64,000 nt of DNA from Vitellaria paradoxa (lineage: Eukaryota > Streptophyta > Magnoliopsida > Ericales > Sapotaceae). The stretch is from contig CM034241.1 of NCBI GenBank assembly GCA_019916065.1, forward strand, positions 20,041,541-20,105,540, written 5' to 3'. Of the stretch, positions 1-11,300 are shown in pieces (position 1 is the stretch's first letter; each line of letters begins with the position of its first letter). Made by a program: the position numbers and the translations under genes. The notes beneath the pieces are model-generated. The model was not told the DNA's origin. It searched no databases and saw only the letters and a program-made list of their open reading frames with translations.

Positions 1-250
1 ACTCTCAGTGTCAGGGATGTCTTCCGAAGGTGGCATATCATGATAATCAGATAGGGAACTCGTTACAGATTCTATAGTGTTGGTGTTTGTGGCGTAAGAG
101 GGTGCATCTGACCACTCAGTAGCTATGGTTATCTCAGCCCAGTCCATCTCTAAGAGAAGTTCAAGGTCAACTTCATTCCACCATTGCCCGTCAAGTAGTT
201 GGTCAGGTGTTATGTGCATAAGTAGAGGATATATGAGTGGTAAGGGTAAT
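1..250 (-). pseudogene. H1 candidate ORF4, downstream part (runs off window)
   Basis: This is the second half of a minus-strand reading frame that begins at 5716 and is interrupted by element A. From 250 down to 1 there are about 83 codons with no stop, rich in Ser, Asp, Glu and Thr, with a WWNE and a DYHD motif. The frame matches that of the upstream half exactly once element A and one copy of the GTAAT duplication are removed. I do not recognise the protein. Its end is outside the window. Confidence 0.5.
246..250. repeat. Target-site duplication GTAAT, left copy (element A)
   Basis: GTAAT directly precedes the TG of the 5' LTR and is repeated right after the CA of the 3' LTR at 5383-5387. 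This fixes both ends of element A. Confidence 0.95.
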
Positions 251-1147
251 TGTTACGGCCAAAATTGTAGATTGGCAAATCCATGGTCAAAAACAGTGTT
301 TTGTAATCTCTAAACTTAGTGTAGGCTAAGACACTACAGTCTTGAGTCAATTAGAAGTATAAAGGCCTCAAAAAATCAAGTTTCCATAACGGCTAGAAGT
401 CTTGAAGAGGTTGAAAATCAAGTTTCTAAAGTGGCTGGGAGTCTTAAAGAGATTCAGAAGTCCTGAAGAGGTTCGGAACTCAATAAGGTAAGATGACCGC
501 AGGTAGCCGCGGGAAAAAGACGAGAGCTAAAAATCAGCTTTTAGGCGTGCGGGAAGACCTCGGGAAGACCACTCTGATTCGCGAGATCCCGTGGAAAGCT
601 TGCAGGAAGACTGCGGGAGCGTCCTTCCCGCGAGGTGATGTTTCTCAACCTATTTTACCCTAATTCGAGCTCTGGTTGGATTGGTTGATATAAATATTGA
701 CAGAGCACATTCAAGAGTTTAGTATACAGAGAGAATATACGATTAAGTTGCTGAGCCTAGAACGCACAAGTATTTTCTCACATTCTTAGCCAATATTTCA
801 TTCATCTATGTTGATTCGAAGGAGTTTGAATCTTTTGAAGCGTTGAGGATTCAGCAAGTGAGTTTCCGAGGATTTGGTGTTCGTGCCTTCGAGGAGTCGA
901 AGGGCTTTTAGTAAAGGAGTTGGTGAATCGAGGAGTCGAGCGAATGTCAGCAAGAGTATAGAGTTAAGGAGTTGATTTATCGAGTTGTTGAGTTTGTAAC
1001 CAACGATTTATTTTAGTAAAAGTTTTGTATTTTGAGGTCTTCCTTCGTGGATTACCTTGTTTTGTATATTGCGCATTCCATTCTCTTATGAGTGTGATTG
1101 TTTGATTGATTGGTTTGGAATCTCCATAAGTACATTACGAATTTTCA
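251..1147 (+). repeat. 5' LTR of element A
   Basis: Starts TGTTACGG and ends ATTTTCA. Aligns along its length with 4486-5382, with scattered substitutions and small indels. It contains a GC-rich palindromic cluster at about 500-645 and a TATA box (TATAAAT) at 689-695. Confidence 0.95.
500..695 (+). promoter_or_regulatory. Element A U3 promoter: GC-rich palindrome cluster plus TATA box
   Basis: In an otherwise AT-rich LTR, this stretch repeats CCGCGGGA and GGGAAGAC-type motifs several times in both orientations, then TATAAAT follows at 689-695. The 3' LTR has the same layout (cluster 4728-4866, TATAAAT at 4924-4930), as does A2 (about 49660-49800). The TATA call is by consensus; an enhancer role for the cluster is inference. 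Confidence 0.6.
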
Positions 1148-1149
1148 AT

Positions 1150-1161
1150 TGGTATCAGAGC
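1150..1161 (+). other. Primer-binding site, initiator-Met tRNA (element A)
   Basis: TGGTATCAGAGC, two bases after the 5' LTR, is the standard plant complement of the initiator tRNA-Met 3' end used by Ty1/copia elements. Confidence 0.95.
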
Positions 1162-1203
1162 AGGTACGTTTTTGAGAACAAAACGTGATCTTGTTATTTG
1201 CTA

Positions 1204-3210
1204 ATGGATCCTCCAAGAGAAGGAAGTTCAAGCATGTGACCTCCATGGTTCGATGGCACAAACTATACACACTGGAAGGTTCGAATGAGAGCCCATCTCA
1301 TCTCATTTAACGTCAACGTTTGGCTAGCCATTGAAAAAGGTTAGGTAAAACCAACTCACTCTATTAATAATGAGATAGTTGACAAGCCTATGGATTTGTG
1401 GACGAGGGTCGAGCAAGAGAAGGCTGAATGGAACTACAAAACCCTAAGTTTAATTTTCTGTGCAGTCTCCGCCGATGAGTTCAGAAGAATTCTAGCTGTG
1501 AGATTGCTAAGGAGGCTTGGAAGATTCTGGAGTTGACGCATCAAGGGAATTCTACTGTCAAGAAGTCCAAGCTACAAAAAGTAACTACAGAGTTTGAAAA
1601 TTTGAAGATGTCTGAAGATGAATTCTTTGATAGTTTTTACGCAAAGCTCTGTGATATCGTCAACACTAATTTTTATCTTGGAGAACCGATTCCCAACCGA
1701 AAGATTGTAAGTAAGATTCTATGATCTCTTTCTATGTCCTTTCAAGCCAAGGTCACCGCTATTGAAGAAGCTAGGGATGTAGATTCAATGAGGGTAGAAG
1801 ATTTGGTTGGCTCCCTACAGACCTATGAAGCCAACATGATTAAACCTAAATCAAGAGGAGTTGCCCTAAAAACTGTGAAGGAAGATGTGGCCTCCTCAAG
1901 TGATGATGAGTCAATCCTCTCTGCTGAAGAAATTGCTATCTATGCTAAGAAACTTAGAAGATTCTTCAAAAAGAAAGATAGGAAGCAAGGAAAGTTGAAA
2001 AAGAATGAGAAAGTCAAAGGAGAGAAACCTTCGGAGAAGAAGAAGAAGGAGAACAAGTCTAAAGGCGTGAAGTGCTACGAGTGCCAAGGGTATGGTCACA
2101 TAGCCTAAGACTATGGGAACAAGAAGGGTAAGAAAAAGGTTCTCAATGCAACTCTCGATGATTCAGATGATCAGTCGAGTACCTCCTCTTCTTCAGACGA
2201 TTTCCAAGAGAATTACATGGCTTTTATTATTAGTGCAAGTGCCTCCTCCAATGCATCAGAGTCATCGTCCTCCAAGCATAAGAAAGAAGAATCCTCCGAG
2301 AGTGAAGTGGAAGAAGATTCAAGTGAGGAAGTAGACGTTGAAGAGGATTATGAACAATTGTATCAAGACTGTCGAAAGCTCCACAAGCAAAACGAAAAGT
2401 TGACGGTGAAGAACATGATATTAAAGAAGGAGAGAAATAGTATAAAAATTACTTTGGAAGAACTGGAAGCCAAATGTGAAGATCTTGAAGCAAACAAGAA
2501 AACTCAAGAGGAGTTGATAGCAGCATTTAAGACCAAGTTGGAACAAAAAGAAAAAGATATGAAAGTGCCCAGGGTAAATTGCAATCCATGCAGCTCAAGA
2601 TGAATACTGCTTCTTCACAACTTGATGACATACTTGGGATGCAAAGAATCACACGTGACAAAAGGGGACTTGGGTACAGTGGCACACAGGCGGTCAATCT
2701 TGAAGCTAAAGCTACCCCTAGTTCAACTGCTCCAAGTATAGTTAAAGCTCCTCCATCAAAGAAAGTTAAAGCTCCTCCATCAAAGAAAGGTAATCAGTCT
2801 AGAGCTTACTTTCAGAAGCCTAAAGGTATGCCCCCTAACTTGCAGCGTAAGTTTGTTCCTATATGCTTTCATTGTGGTATACCTGGACACACAAGACCAC
2901 ATTGTCACAAGTTATTTGGGCTTCCCCTATCCTATGTTGACACTAGGAATTCTTTGAGATATAATTTTCAAGTGTCAAATAGGTTTAATCCTTGAAGGTT
3001 TCAAAAGTCATATCTTGATTCTAGACCTTACGTGACTTGGCCAGTGAGGAAAAACTTAAAGAAAAATTTTTCAAAACCCATTGGTCCAAAACTCAACATT
3101 CCCAAGACTCAAAATGCTTTTCCAAAATTAAGAACTGTTTGGGTTAGGAAGAGTGATCTCTATGTCTCCCACACCCCTAAGAGTGTTGAAGGGGTGAGCC
3201 TTGATGTGTA
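1204..3210 (+). pseudogene. Degenerate Sirevirus-like gag (UBN2 type, two CCHC knuckles)
   Basis: Begins ATGGATCC, preceding a WFDG-TNYTHW motif that is typical of copia gag N-termini. The UBN2-type core can be followed through 1533-1724 and 1734-2108. It ends in a first knuckle, CYECQGYGHIA, followed by a TAA where related proteins usually have Gln. Next come a Ser/Glu-rich acidic stretch and a coiled coil (about 2340-2570) and, after a frameshift, a second knuckle, CFHCGIPGHTRPHC, at about 2860-2905. The tail resembles the end of Sirevirus gag (WVRKSDL near 3140). Early lesions include TGA after SM at about 1236 and a TAG at about 1342. Protease and the rest of pol do not follow. This is a nucleocapsid protein relic that binds element RNA. 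Confidence 0.8.
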
Positions 3211-4183
3211 GAGTCAAATTTTTTTTTTGAACTAGGATGTGCGTCATTGTTTATTTTTACCTAGTTCTATGAAATCACTTAGATTAAATTTTTTTTAATT
3301 TTTGAGATAATGTTTTTTGCTGCAATGTTATTCTTTGTGATTTTCTTGCATGTTCTATTACTTCATACACATTTCAAAATCACAGGATTAAAATTGTTGA
3401 TCTACATAGTGGTTATAAATTTGAATTACTTGATGAACTTGAATTCTATGTTTTGTTGTTCCTTGTCATGGTAGTGGTGTGCCAATTGTAATTGCACGTA
3501 GTTTAGTACATCATGAGAAATCTTTTCCACTACTCAACTATTTTAATAAATTCTCCTTTTTGGACTATTGGTTGCTTTTGAGTTTAAATGAAATCAAAAT
3601 TCACTTGGAAAGGACTACCATATGGGATAGAGTGAAAGCTAGCCTGTTGACGTACGGGTTATCAAAATAACCACCCTCTGGGTTTGACGATACAGGAAGA
3701 AGGCTACCTACCCATAAAGTGTGTGAAAGCCACCAAGAACAAATAAAAAGAAAAAGGAGGAAAAGAAAAAGAAAAAATGGTGATCTTACATTGGTATTTT
3801 TCAATTGGTATCACATTGGTGTTTAATTGAAAACAATAAATTGAGGAGAATTTAGTTGAAGAGCTAACACTGCATATCTTGCTCAATTCAATTCACACTC
3901 CGAGGAGCAATTTTGAAATTCATGCGAGTATGTGAAAAGTATTAATCGTGTTGCACTTAAACTTCATTTCACACACTGCACAAGCATTTGGCCATTGGTA
4001 TAACATGTGTGAACAACTCATGACATAAATAGTAGGGTGATTCTTGGAATTCTTATTTGTTACTATTTATGTATGGTCAAAATTTTAGAACTGTGTTTAG
4101 TTTTGTGTTTGGGAAAATAGAACTTGGAATGATTTGATCAAGATTACACATTGTACCTAATTTTTGGTCAATTCATGTAAAAA
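3211..4183 (+). other. Non-coding 3' internal region of element A
   Basis: AT-rich, with no supported reading frame or pol motif. The stretch from about 3691 aligns with A2 from 48622 (both contain AGGAAGAAGGCTACC), so it is a conserved part of the family and not random filler. Confidence 0.65.
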
Positions 4184-4484
4184 ACGGGGAGATATATAAT
4201 TAAGGGGGAGAATAGAATATTTTTGTAGGGAGAATGTTTGAAAAGGAGTTAGTTAATTAAGGGGGAGAACATTTTTTGTCATATTGTTGATATGGTTTTA
4301 TTTGATTCTTTATCTTTTCCACATGATGCCTTGATTATTTTGTTTAAGTGTGCAGCCATACAGGTTATCAGTTGGAATGTGTTGATGGAATGGATAACAA
4401 ATTTATTGAGGCCTTAGTGTAGTTTGATTTTCATTTGTAATTTCATGTTTTTGAGTTTTGACATGGAATTGCCAAAGGGGGAGA
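4184..4484 (+). other. Multiple polypurine tracts of element A
   Basis: Tracts of the type AAGGGGGAGA occur at about 4184-4192, 4202-4212 and 4259-4269, and the terminal one at 4474-4484 directly before the 3' LTR. Repeated polypurine tracts near the 3' end are a described Sirevirus trait. The terminal tract would prime plus-strand DNA synthesis; the role of the others is not known to me. Confidence 0.8.
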
Positions 4485-4485
4485 T

Positions 4486-5382
4486 TGTTACGACCAAAAT
4501 TGTAGATTGGCAAATCCATGGTCAAAGATAGTGTTTTGTAATCTCTAGACTTAGTGTAGGCTAAGACACTACAGTCTTGAGTCAATTAGAAGTGTAAAGG
4601 CATCAGAAAATCAAGTTTCCATAACGGCTAGAAGTCTTGAAGAGGTTGAAAATCAAGTTTCCAAAGTCGCTGGGAGTCCTAAAGAGATTCGGAAGTCCTG
4701 AAGAGGTTCGGAACTCAATAACGCATGATGACCACGGGATGACCTCGGGTAGTCATGGGAAAAAGCCAAGAGCTAAAAATCAGCTTTTAGCCATGCGGGA
4801 AGACCGCTCTGATTCACGGGATCCCGTGGGAAGCTCGTGGGAAGACCGCGGCAGCGTCCTTCCCATGAGGTGATGTTTCTCAACCTATTTTACCCTAATT
4901 TCAGCTCTGGTTGGACTAGTTGATATAAATATTGACAGAGCACATTTACGAGTTCAATATACAGAGAGAATATACGATCAAGTTGCTAAGCCTAGAATGC
5001 ACAAGTATTCTCTGACCTTCTTAGCCAAGATTTCATTCATCTACGTTGATTCGAAGGAGTTCGAATCCTTTGAAACGCTGAGGATTTAGCAAGTGAGTTT
5101 CCGAGGATTCGGTGTTTGTGCCTTCGAGGAGTCAAAGGGCTTTTGCTAAAGGAGTTGGTGAATCGAGGAGTCGAGCGAACGTTAGTAAGAGTATAGAGTC
5201 GAGGAGTCGATCTATCAAGTTGTTGAGTTTGTAACCAATGATTTATTTTAGTAAAAGTTTTGTATATTGAAGTTTTCCTTCGTGGATTACCTCGTTTTGT
5301 ATATTGTGCATTCCATTCTCTTGTGGGTGTGATTGTTGGATTGATTGGTTTGGAATCTCCATCAGCACATTACGAATTTTCA
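4486..5382 (+). repeat. 3' LTR of element A
   Basis: TGTTACGA...ATTTTCA, 897 bp, aligned with 251-1147. It is preceded by a polypurine tract and followed by the GTAAT duplication at 5383-5387. Confidence 0.95.
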
Positions 5383-5387
5383 GTAAT
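5383..5387. repeat. Target-site duplication GTAAT, right copy (element A)
   Basis: Identical to 246-250 and immediately follows the CA end of the 3' LTR. Confidence 0.95.
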
Positions 5388-5716
5388 GAATTGCTTTCTA
5401 AAAAATATTCCTCAGACCACCCTTCCCAGTCAACCTCTGAACTCTCAGAGTCACTCTCCTCACTGGGTAAACAAAATAAGCCATCCCACTTACGTTTTCT
5501 ACCAATTAACAATTTAAAAGGTTCCCCCTGATTATAGTTAACGTCATTTGGACCAGAGATGATGTACCTATGCTTTACAAAGAATATGAAAATAGAGTTT
5601 AAGAACACAAGCAACCAAACATTCCAACACAAGGTAATAACAATATGATCAAGAATCAAAAGAACAACATAAATAAAATGTAAAATAAACGCAAAATACC
5701 AAACTAAAGTAGTCAA
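5388..5716 (-). pseudogene. H1 candidate ORF4, N-terminal part (hydrophobic)
   Basis: A minus-strand frame opens at an ATG at 5716 and stays open into the insertion site of element A. The first ~47 residues are strongly hydrophobic, broken by one polar point, and could form two membrane helices. A basic/polar segment follows (KHRY, GRKRKWDG), then a Ser/Glu/Asp-rich part. With element A excised, the frame continues at 250-1 for a total of 193 codons (579 nt) without a stop, still open at the window edge. It lies downstream of integrase and ORF3, where Athila elements carry an env-like gene. I do not recognise a known domain, and the hydrophobic start could be an accident of AT-rich sequence. 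Confidence 0.5.
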
Positions 5717-5833
5717 ACATAATTACACATTAGTCTCAACTGGTTAAAGTTAAAAACAGAGTTTTAGGATCAATAAATGAAACAGGAAACCTCACTCCTA
5801 GACTCTCTAAAAAGAGAAGACATAAGAAATCAA

Positions 5834-6377
5834 TCACTGAGGAGGTGGGGGTGGATGAGACTCTCTGATATGGTCTAAGATGGTCTGTAGGAGGTGATCC
5901 TGAGTTTGTTGGCTCTGGTGGATGCGCAAAAGAAGCTGGTGGTCAGCTTCTTGATTCTATTCCATCATGCTAATACGTTCAGCCAGGGTCTCAATCTGAT
6001 CAGCTAAGTCTGTGTTAGTAACCTCCTCTTCATCCTCCTCTGGTGCATGGGATGGTTCTCCTCTTTCTTCAAATGCTTCTACCTTCATTTTCTTTGAAAT
6101 TAAGCCACGGGACTTGACATAAGATGTGATATTAAAAGGTTTTAATCTAGAGGCTATAGGTAGGTCATCTGTGATGTGAGCTCCCTTCCTTCTAAATATC
6201 TCCGTGAGTGCTCCGCCAAAGGGTAAAACAGCTAAAGCTCCAAGGTGCTCACAAGTATAAGCTACTTAAAGCCACATGTAGGAGGGCAAATCAATCGTCA
6301 TCCCCGTTCCAATAGCATAAATCAGTCGAGCTCGAATGGGAGTGCAATCAGAATTCCTGTTTTGGGGTAACAGGTTT
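5834..6377 (-). pseudogene. H1 ORF3, C-terminal part
   Basis: Continues the frame begun at 18246 after removal of element B: NLLPQNRNS follows directly on the residues ending at the B insertion. Related residues lie at about 38220-38560 in H2 (GGALTEIF, KGAHI, FNITSY and SRGLISKK are shared). The end is charged and Pro-rich, with a stop at 5834-5836. One internal stop lies at about 6265. The family resembles the 'putative plant transposon protein' domain found with Athila-type elements; that name is from memory. Its function is unknown. Confidence 0.65.
6373..6377. repeat. Target-site duplication GGTTT, left copy (element B)
   Basis: Matches 17697-17701. Joining the flanks with one copy removed restores the ORF3 frame, as checked against H2 at 38183-38240. 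Confidence 0.9.
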
Positions 6378-8323
6378 TGATCGACACTGAAATGTGTTTG
6401 GGTTCTACCTCTCAAGTGCAAGAGGGTGGTCATAGTCTTACTTGGTGAGAACTGAGGTCATCTCCACAGGGAGGGCTTTGTTAAAAGCTATAGACTTGTT
6501 CTCTTAGTTAGTAGGTGGACCTAACTTAACCTAAACTAAATTTGGGTTATGGGAATACATAGATATAGGTTTGGTTGAGGATGGTGAAATGAAGGAATTA
6601 AACTAAAACAAAAGCGTTAGAAATAATATTAACTAAAACAATTTTGACGACAATCCAAATCCAGTATTGGGGTGGCAATGGTTCTTTTAAATACATTAAT
6701 AACTCAACTCAACAAATGCACATGTGTTGTTGGGTCAGAAGATGTTCTTTAAAATATGATTTGTGGAAATCTCAAAGTAAGTAGAGGCTTTTGAAAATAA
6801 TTTTATGTTCACCAGGACATTGAATCAAACACCTAGTGTGCACAAGTGCAACCAAGCTTTGATTATAACACAGGTGAGCCAATTTCGTAGGGACGCCTAT
6901 ATTTTAGTTTAGAAAATAAGTTCTAAGTCATTGGGCTATTGAATCAAGCACTTGATATGCACGGGTAAGAACTCATTACCAAGTGAAGATTGTAACACAG
7001 GTAACTTGATTTATAGGAAAACCTAATTTGGGTTTTGGAAAATAAGGCTCTAACTTACCGGGACATTGAACTGAACACTTGGTGTGCACAAGTGAAAACT
7101 TGTAACCAAGCTATGGTTGTAACACGGGCGAGCAAGTTTCGAAAGAACCTTAACTTTAGCAAGAGATTTCAATTGAAAGCCATAAAAAAAATATTTTTGT
7201 GAAAACCATTTGCATCTGATTAAACCAAAACCAACCACAATACTTTCAATGGCATGAAGCCAAGAATAAAACTAACCTAACATAGTCATAGCGAAATCGC
7301 AAAGAAGAAATAGGAGACATGCCATCGAAACAAAATAAGATTGAGCGCTCAAATAAAAAAAAACTGAATGCTTAACTTAAAATTAAAATATGAAAGTAAA
7401 ACTTACACATAGAGTAGCAATCTTGAACAACGAACTTAAAAACTTAAACCCTAACCCTAATCTAAACTAAACTAAGAAAAGAGAGAGAAGGGAGAAAAGA
7501 GGGAAAAAAAACCTTCAATAAGATCTGACATGCCCAAATTTATTTACAACAAAATTTTAAGGGCAAAAGAATCAATTCAAATATAAAAGTTAGCTAAAAA
7601 GTCCAACGCGCCGCATAGAGGGGCGCTCATGATGGATGTAGGGCGCCCATAGTTGGTGTGTTCCCAACCGTTTGATGAATTGCACCTAAGACTCAACTTT
7701 CCCACACAAATTGGCTCTCGGTGGGCGCCCACCTGATGAATAGTGGGGCACCCATGACACCTGTGGGGCGCCCACGGTCAAGGTGAGCACCCGTATGCAA
7801 CCACAGTTAATAGCACTTCTCTGACAGCTTTCTATCCTTGACTTCCGATGCAATTTTGACCCTCAAGATGATCGATTTGGGCTTTGGCTAAAACACGAAA
7901 GTTGTAGCCCATCAAGTTTTGTTTCTAACCTAAAAAGAATTGCACAACTTTGAGTTGTGAGGAAAAAGTTATGGTTGGAAAACTGAGAGAGTGTTGAGCT
8001 AGAACTTCAACTGTACACCACCTCCTTGGCAGCCATGGTAGTCAATCTTATGCCTTGGGATGGCTCTTGGAAAGTTGAAGAAGTCTTAGGAGTCTGAGGA
8101 CTTTTTTTGCACTTTCTTTATTCTAGCTTGCCTTGGCTCCTCCTCACATGCAACCTTGGTGTTGTTTAGGCCAAAAGCTCTAAGTTGTATTACCGAAAGA
8201 CTCACAAACAACAATAATGCATGGAAATGAGATAATTAAGCTAATACATTGCCATTAACAAGCATAAGTGCATAATTAGCTTACAAAAAGGATATAGAAT
8301 TGTATAATATTGCAAGCTAATCA
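6378..8323 (-). repeat. 3' LTR of element B
   Basis: On the minus strand it starts TGATTAGC (8323) and ends GTCGATCA (6378). It aligns with 15734-17696 with scattered changes. It carries a three-copy ~120-bp repeat at 6790-7165 and a GGGCGCCC cluster at 7605-7795. Confidence 0.92.
6790..7165. repeat. Three-copy ~120-bp tandem repeat inside the B LTR
   Basis: Each copy has a GGACATTGAA-type start, AACACTTGGTGTGCACAAGTG, then AACCAAGCTA and TAACACAGGTGAG. Copies begin near 6815, 6935 and 7060. The same array is in the right LTR (about 16160-16505) and in the B-type fragment at 38765-39115. It therefore predates the split of these copies. Confidence 0.85.
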
Positions 8324-11300
8324 CACCCCACAACCTAGAAATTGCTAGTCCCTAGCAATGCATGCAATTAAACCATGGGTTACAAAAACAAGTGCAAAAA
8401 TGCCCACAACATGTAAGCTCTTATTCAAATCAAAATAGGACAAAATAAAAACTAACTAAGGTCATGTCCATTTTCGTAGGAGACACACGGCCACACTTAG
8501 CGCGTGAGACAAGCCCTTTAGTCCCCTAGGTTTCCCCTAGTGGACGAGTACGGTCTCGTGAGGGTTTGCAGTGATGCTACTCATAAACATCTATAGAATG
8601 GTCTCAATATATCCAAAAAGCAATTAAGATAAAAATGAATCAAGCTCAAGCCCGACAAGTCATAACCCAAATATCATGTGTAATTCCCAAGTGCTAAGCA
8701 TAAATGCATGGGCTATCAAAGTAGGAAGAGCATGTGTACATAATTGTTTCATTCATTCAACGAGGTTGCAAGAGTATAAATGGAACTACGTTTTGACTTC
8801 AAATACTTATAGGGTACCACTCATAGAAAAAAATTCACTCATCAAAGGTTCACACATACCTATTAGCATATAATGCTATCTTAGTTGCACACAACCCCAC
8901 AAACAAGTGAGTGAACTAAATTGAAGTTCAAAGTGGACAGCTCATGATAATGTTCCAATGCATGTGCAAGAGGTCACACCACACAACCTACACAACACCA
9001 CTACATGCACAAATAAGAGTTACTTGCTTAGAATCCACTAGCTAGGTCTTTATTTTGGTTGTAACTTGGCCAGGGGTAGATCTGACATGCCCAAATTTAT
9101 ATACAACAAAATTTTAAGGGCAAAAGGGTCAATTCAAACGTAATAGTTAGCTAAAAAGTCCAACTTGCCGCATAGAGGGGCACCCATGGTTGGTGTGTTC
9201 CCAACTGTTTGATGAATTGCCCCTGAGAGTCAACTTTCACACACAAATTGGCTCTCGGTGGGCGCCCATCTGATGAATAGTGGGGCGCCTATGACACTTG
9301 TGGAGCACCCACGGTCAAGGTGGGATGCCTGTATGCAACCACAGTGACTAGTGCTTCTTTGACAACTTTCTGTCCCTGACTTTCGATACAATTTTGACCC
9401 TCAAGATGATTGATTTGGGTTTTGGCTAAAACACGAAAGTTGTAGCCCTTCAAGTTTTGTTTCTAACCCAAAAAGAACTGCGCCACTTCGAGTTGCGAGG
9501 AAAAAGTTATGGTTGGAAAACTGAGAGAGTGTTGAGTTGGAACTTCAACTATACACCACTTCAACGATTTTGAACTTCGAACCATTTCCTTCACCTTGGC
9601 AGCCATGGTAGTTGATCTTATGCCTTGGGATGGCTCTTGGGAAGTTGAAGAAGTCTTGGGAGTCTTAGGACTTTTCTTGAACTTTCTTTATTTTGGCTTG
9701 CCTTGGCTCCTCCTCACATGCAACCTTAGTGTTGTTTAGGCCAAAAGCTCCAAGTTAAATTACCTAAAAACACATAAACAGCAATAATGCATGGAAATGA
9801 GATAATTAAGCTAATACCTTGCCATTAACAAGCATAAGTGCATAGTTAGCTTACAAAAGGGATATAGAATTGTATAATATTGCAAGCTAATCACACACCC
9901 AACCTAGACATTACTAGTCCCTAGCAATGCATGCAATTAAACCATGGGGTACAAAAACAAGTGCAAAAATGCCCACAACATGTAAGCTCTTATTCAAATC
10001 AAAATAAGACAAAATAAAAACTAAGGTCATGTCCATTTTCGTAGGAGACACACAACCACACTTAGCGCGTGAAACAAGCCCTTTAATCCCCTATGTTCCC
10101 CCTAGTGGACAAGTACGGTCTCGTGAGGGCTTGCAGTGATGCTACTCACAAACATCTATGGAATGCTCTCAATATATCCAAAAAGCAATTAAAATAAAAA
10201 TGAATCAAGCTCAAGCCCAACAAGTCATAACCCTAATATTATGTGTAATTCCCAAGTGCTAACCTTAAATGCATGGGCTATCAACGCAGGAAGAGCATGT
10301 GTACAAAATTGTTTCATTCATTCAACGAGGATGCAAAAGTATAAATGAAACTAGGTTTTGACTTCAAATACTCACAGGGTACCACTCGTAGAAAGAAATT
10401 CACTCATCAATGATTCACACATACCTATTAGCATATAATGCTATCCTAGTTGCACATAACCCCACAAACAAGTGAGTGAAATGAATTGAAGTTCAAAGTG
10501 GACAGCTCATGATAATGTTCCAATGTATGTGCAAGAGGTCACACCACAACCTACACAACACCACTACATGCACAAACAAGAGTTACTTACTTAAAATCCA
10601 CTAGGTCTTTATTTTAGTTGTAACTTGGCCAGGGGTAGACCTGACATGCCCAAATTTATATACAACAAAATTTTAAGGGCAAAAGAATCAATTCAAATAT
10701 AAAAGTTAGTTGGAAAGTCCAACTCACCGCACAAAGGGGCGCCCATGATGGATGTGGGTCGTGAAAGGTTGGTGTGTTCCCAACTATTTGATGAATTGCC
10801 CTTGAGAGTCAACTTTCCCACACAAATTGATTCTCGGTGGGTGCCCATCTGATGAATAATGGGGTGCCCATGACACCTGTGGGGCGCCCATGGTCAAGGT
10901 GGGGCACCTGTCTGCAACCATAGTGAATAGTGCTTCTTTGACAACTTTCTGTCCCTGACTTCCGATGTGGTTTTGACCCTCAAGATGATTGATTTAGGCT
11001 TTAGCTAAAACATAAAAGTTGTAGCCCTTCAAGTTTTGTTTCTAACCCAAAAAGAATTGCACCACTTCGAGTTGTGAGGAAAAAGTTATGGTTAGAAAAA
11101 TGAGAGAGTGTTGAGCTAGAACTTCAACTGCACACCACTTCAACGATTTTGAACTTCGAACCATTTCCTTCTCCTTGGCAGCCATGGTTGTCGATCTTAT
11201 GCCTTGGGATGGCTCTCGGGAAGTTGAAGAAGTCTTGGGAGTCTTAGGACACTTTCTTTATTTTGGCTTCTCCTCACATGCAATCTTGGTGTTGTTTAGG

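Larger units (their letters stand above)
251..5382 (+). mobile_element. A: Sirevirus-like Ty1/copia element, gag only (non-autonomous)
   Basis: Complete element of 5132 bp: two 897-bp LTRs (TG...CA), an initiator-Met tRNA primer-binding site, a degenerate gag with two CCHC knuckles and a coiled coil, and several AAGGGGGAGA polypurine tracts before the 3' LTR. Multiple polypurine tracts and this gag layout are hallmarks of Sireviruses (SIRE/Maximus). No protease, integrase, RT or RNase H is present between gag and the tracts, so it would have needed another element's enzymes. It sits in ORF4 of H1. A partial relative, A2, lies at 48622-50290. Confidence 0.93.

Noticed and set aside
125..313. 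Small plus-strand frame at the left edge
   Set aside because: Antisense to the H1 ORF4 frame and crossing the element A border; no motif.
5243..5387. Extension of the minus-strand frame past ORF4 into 5243
   Set aside because: This part is the 3' LTR of element A read backwards; the true continuation is at 250-1.
8676..8873. Plus-strand frame of 65 codons in element B
   Set aside because: Lies in the tandem LTR/UTR unit; not kept open in the other two units.
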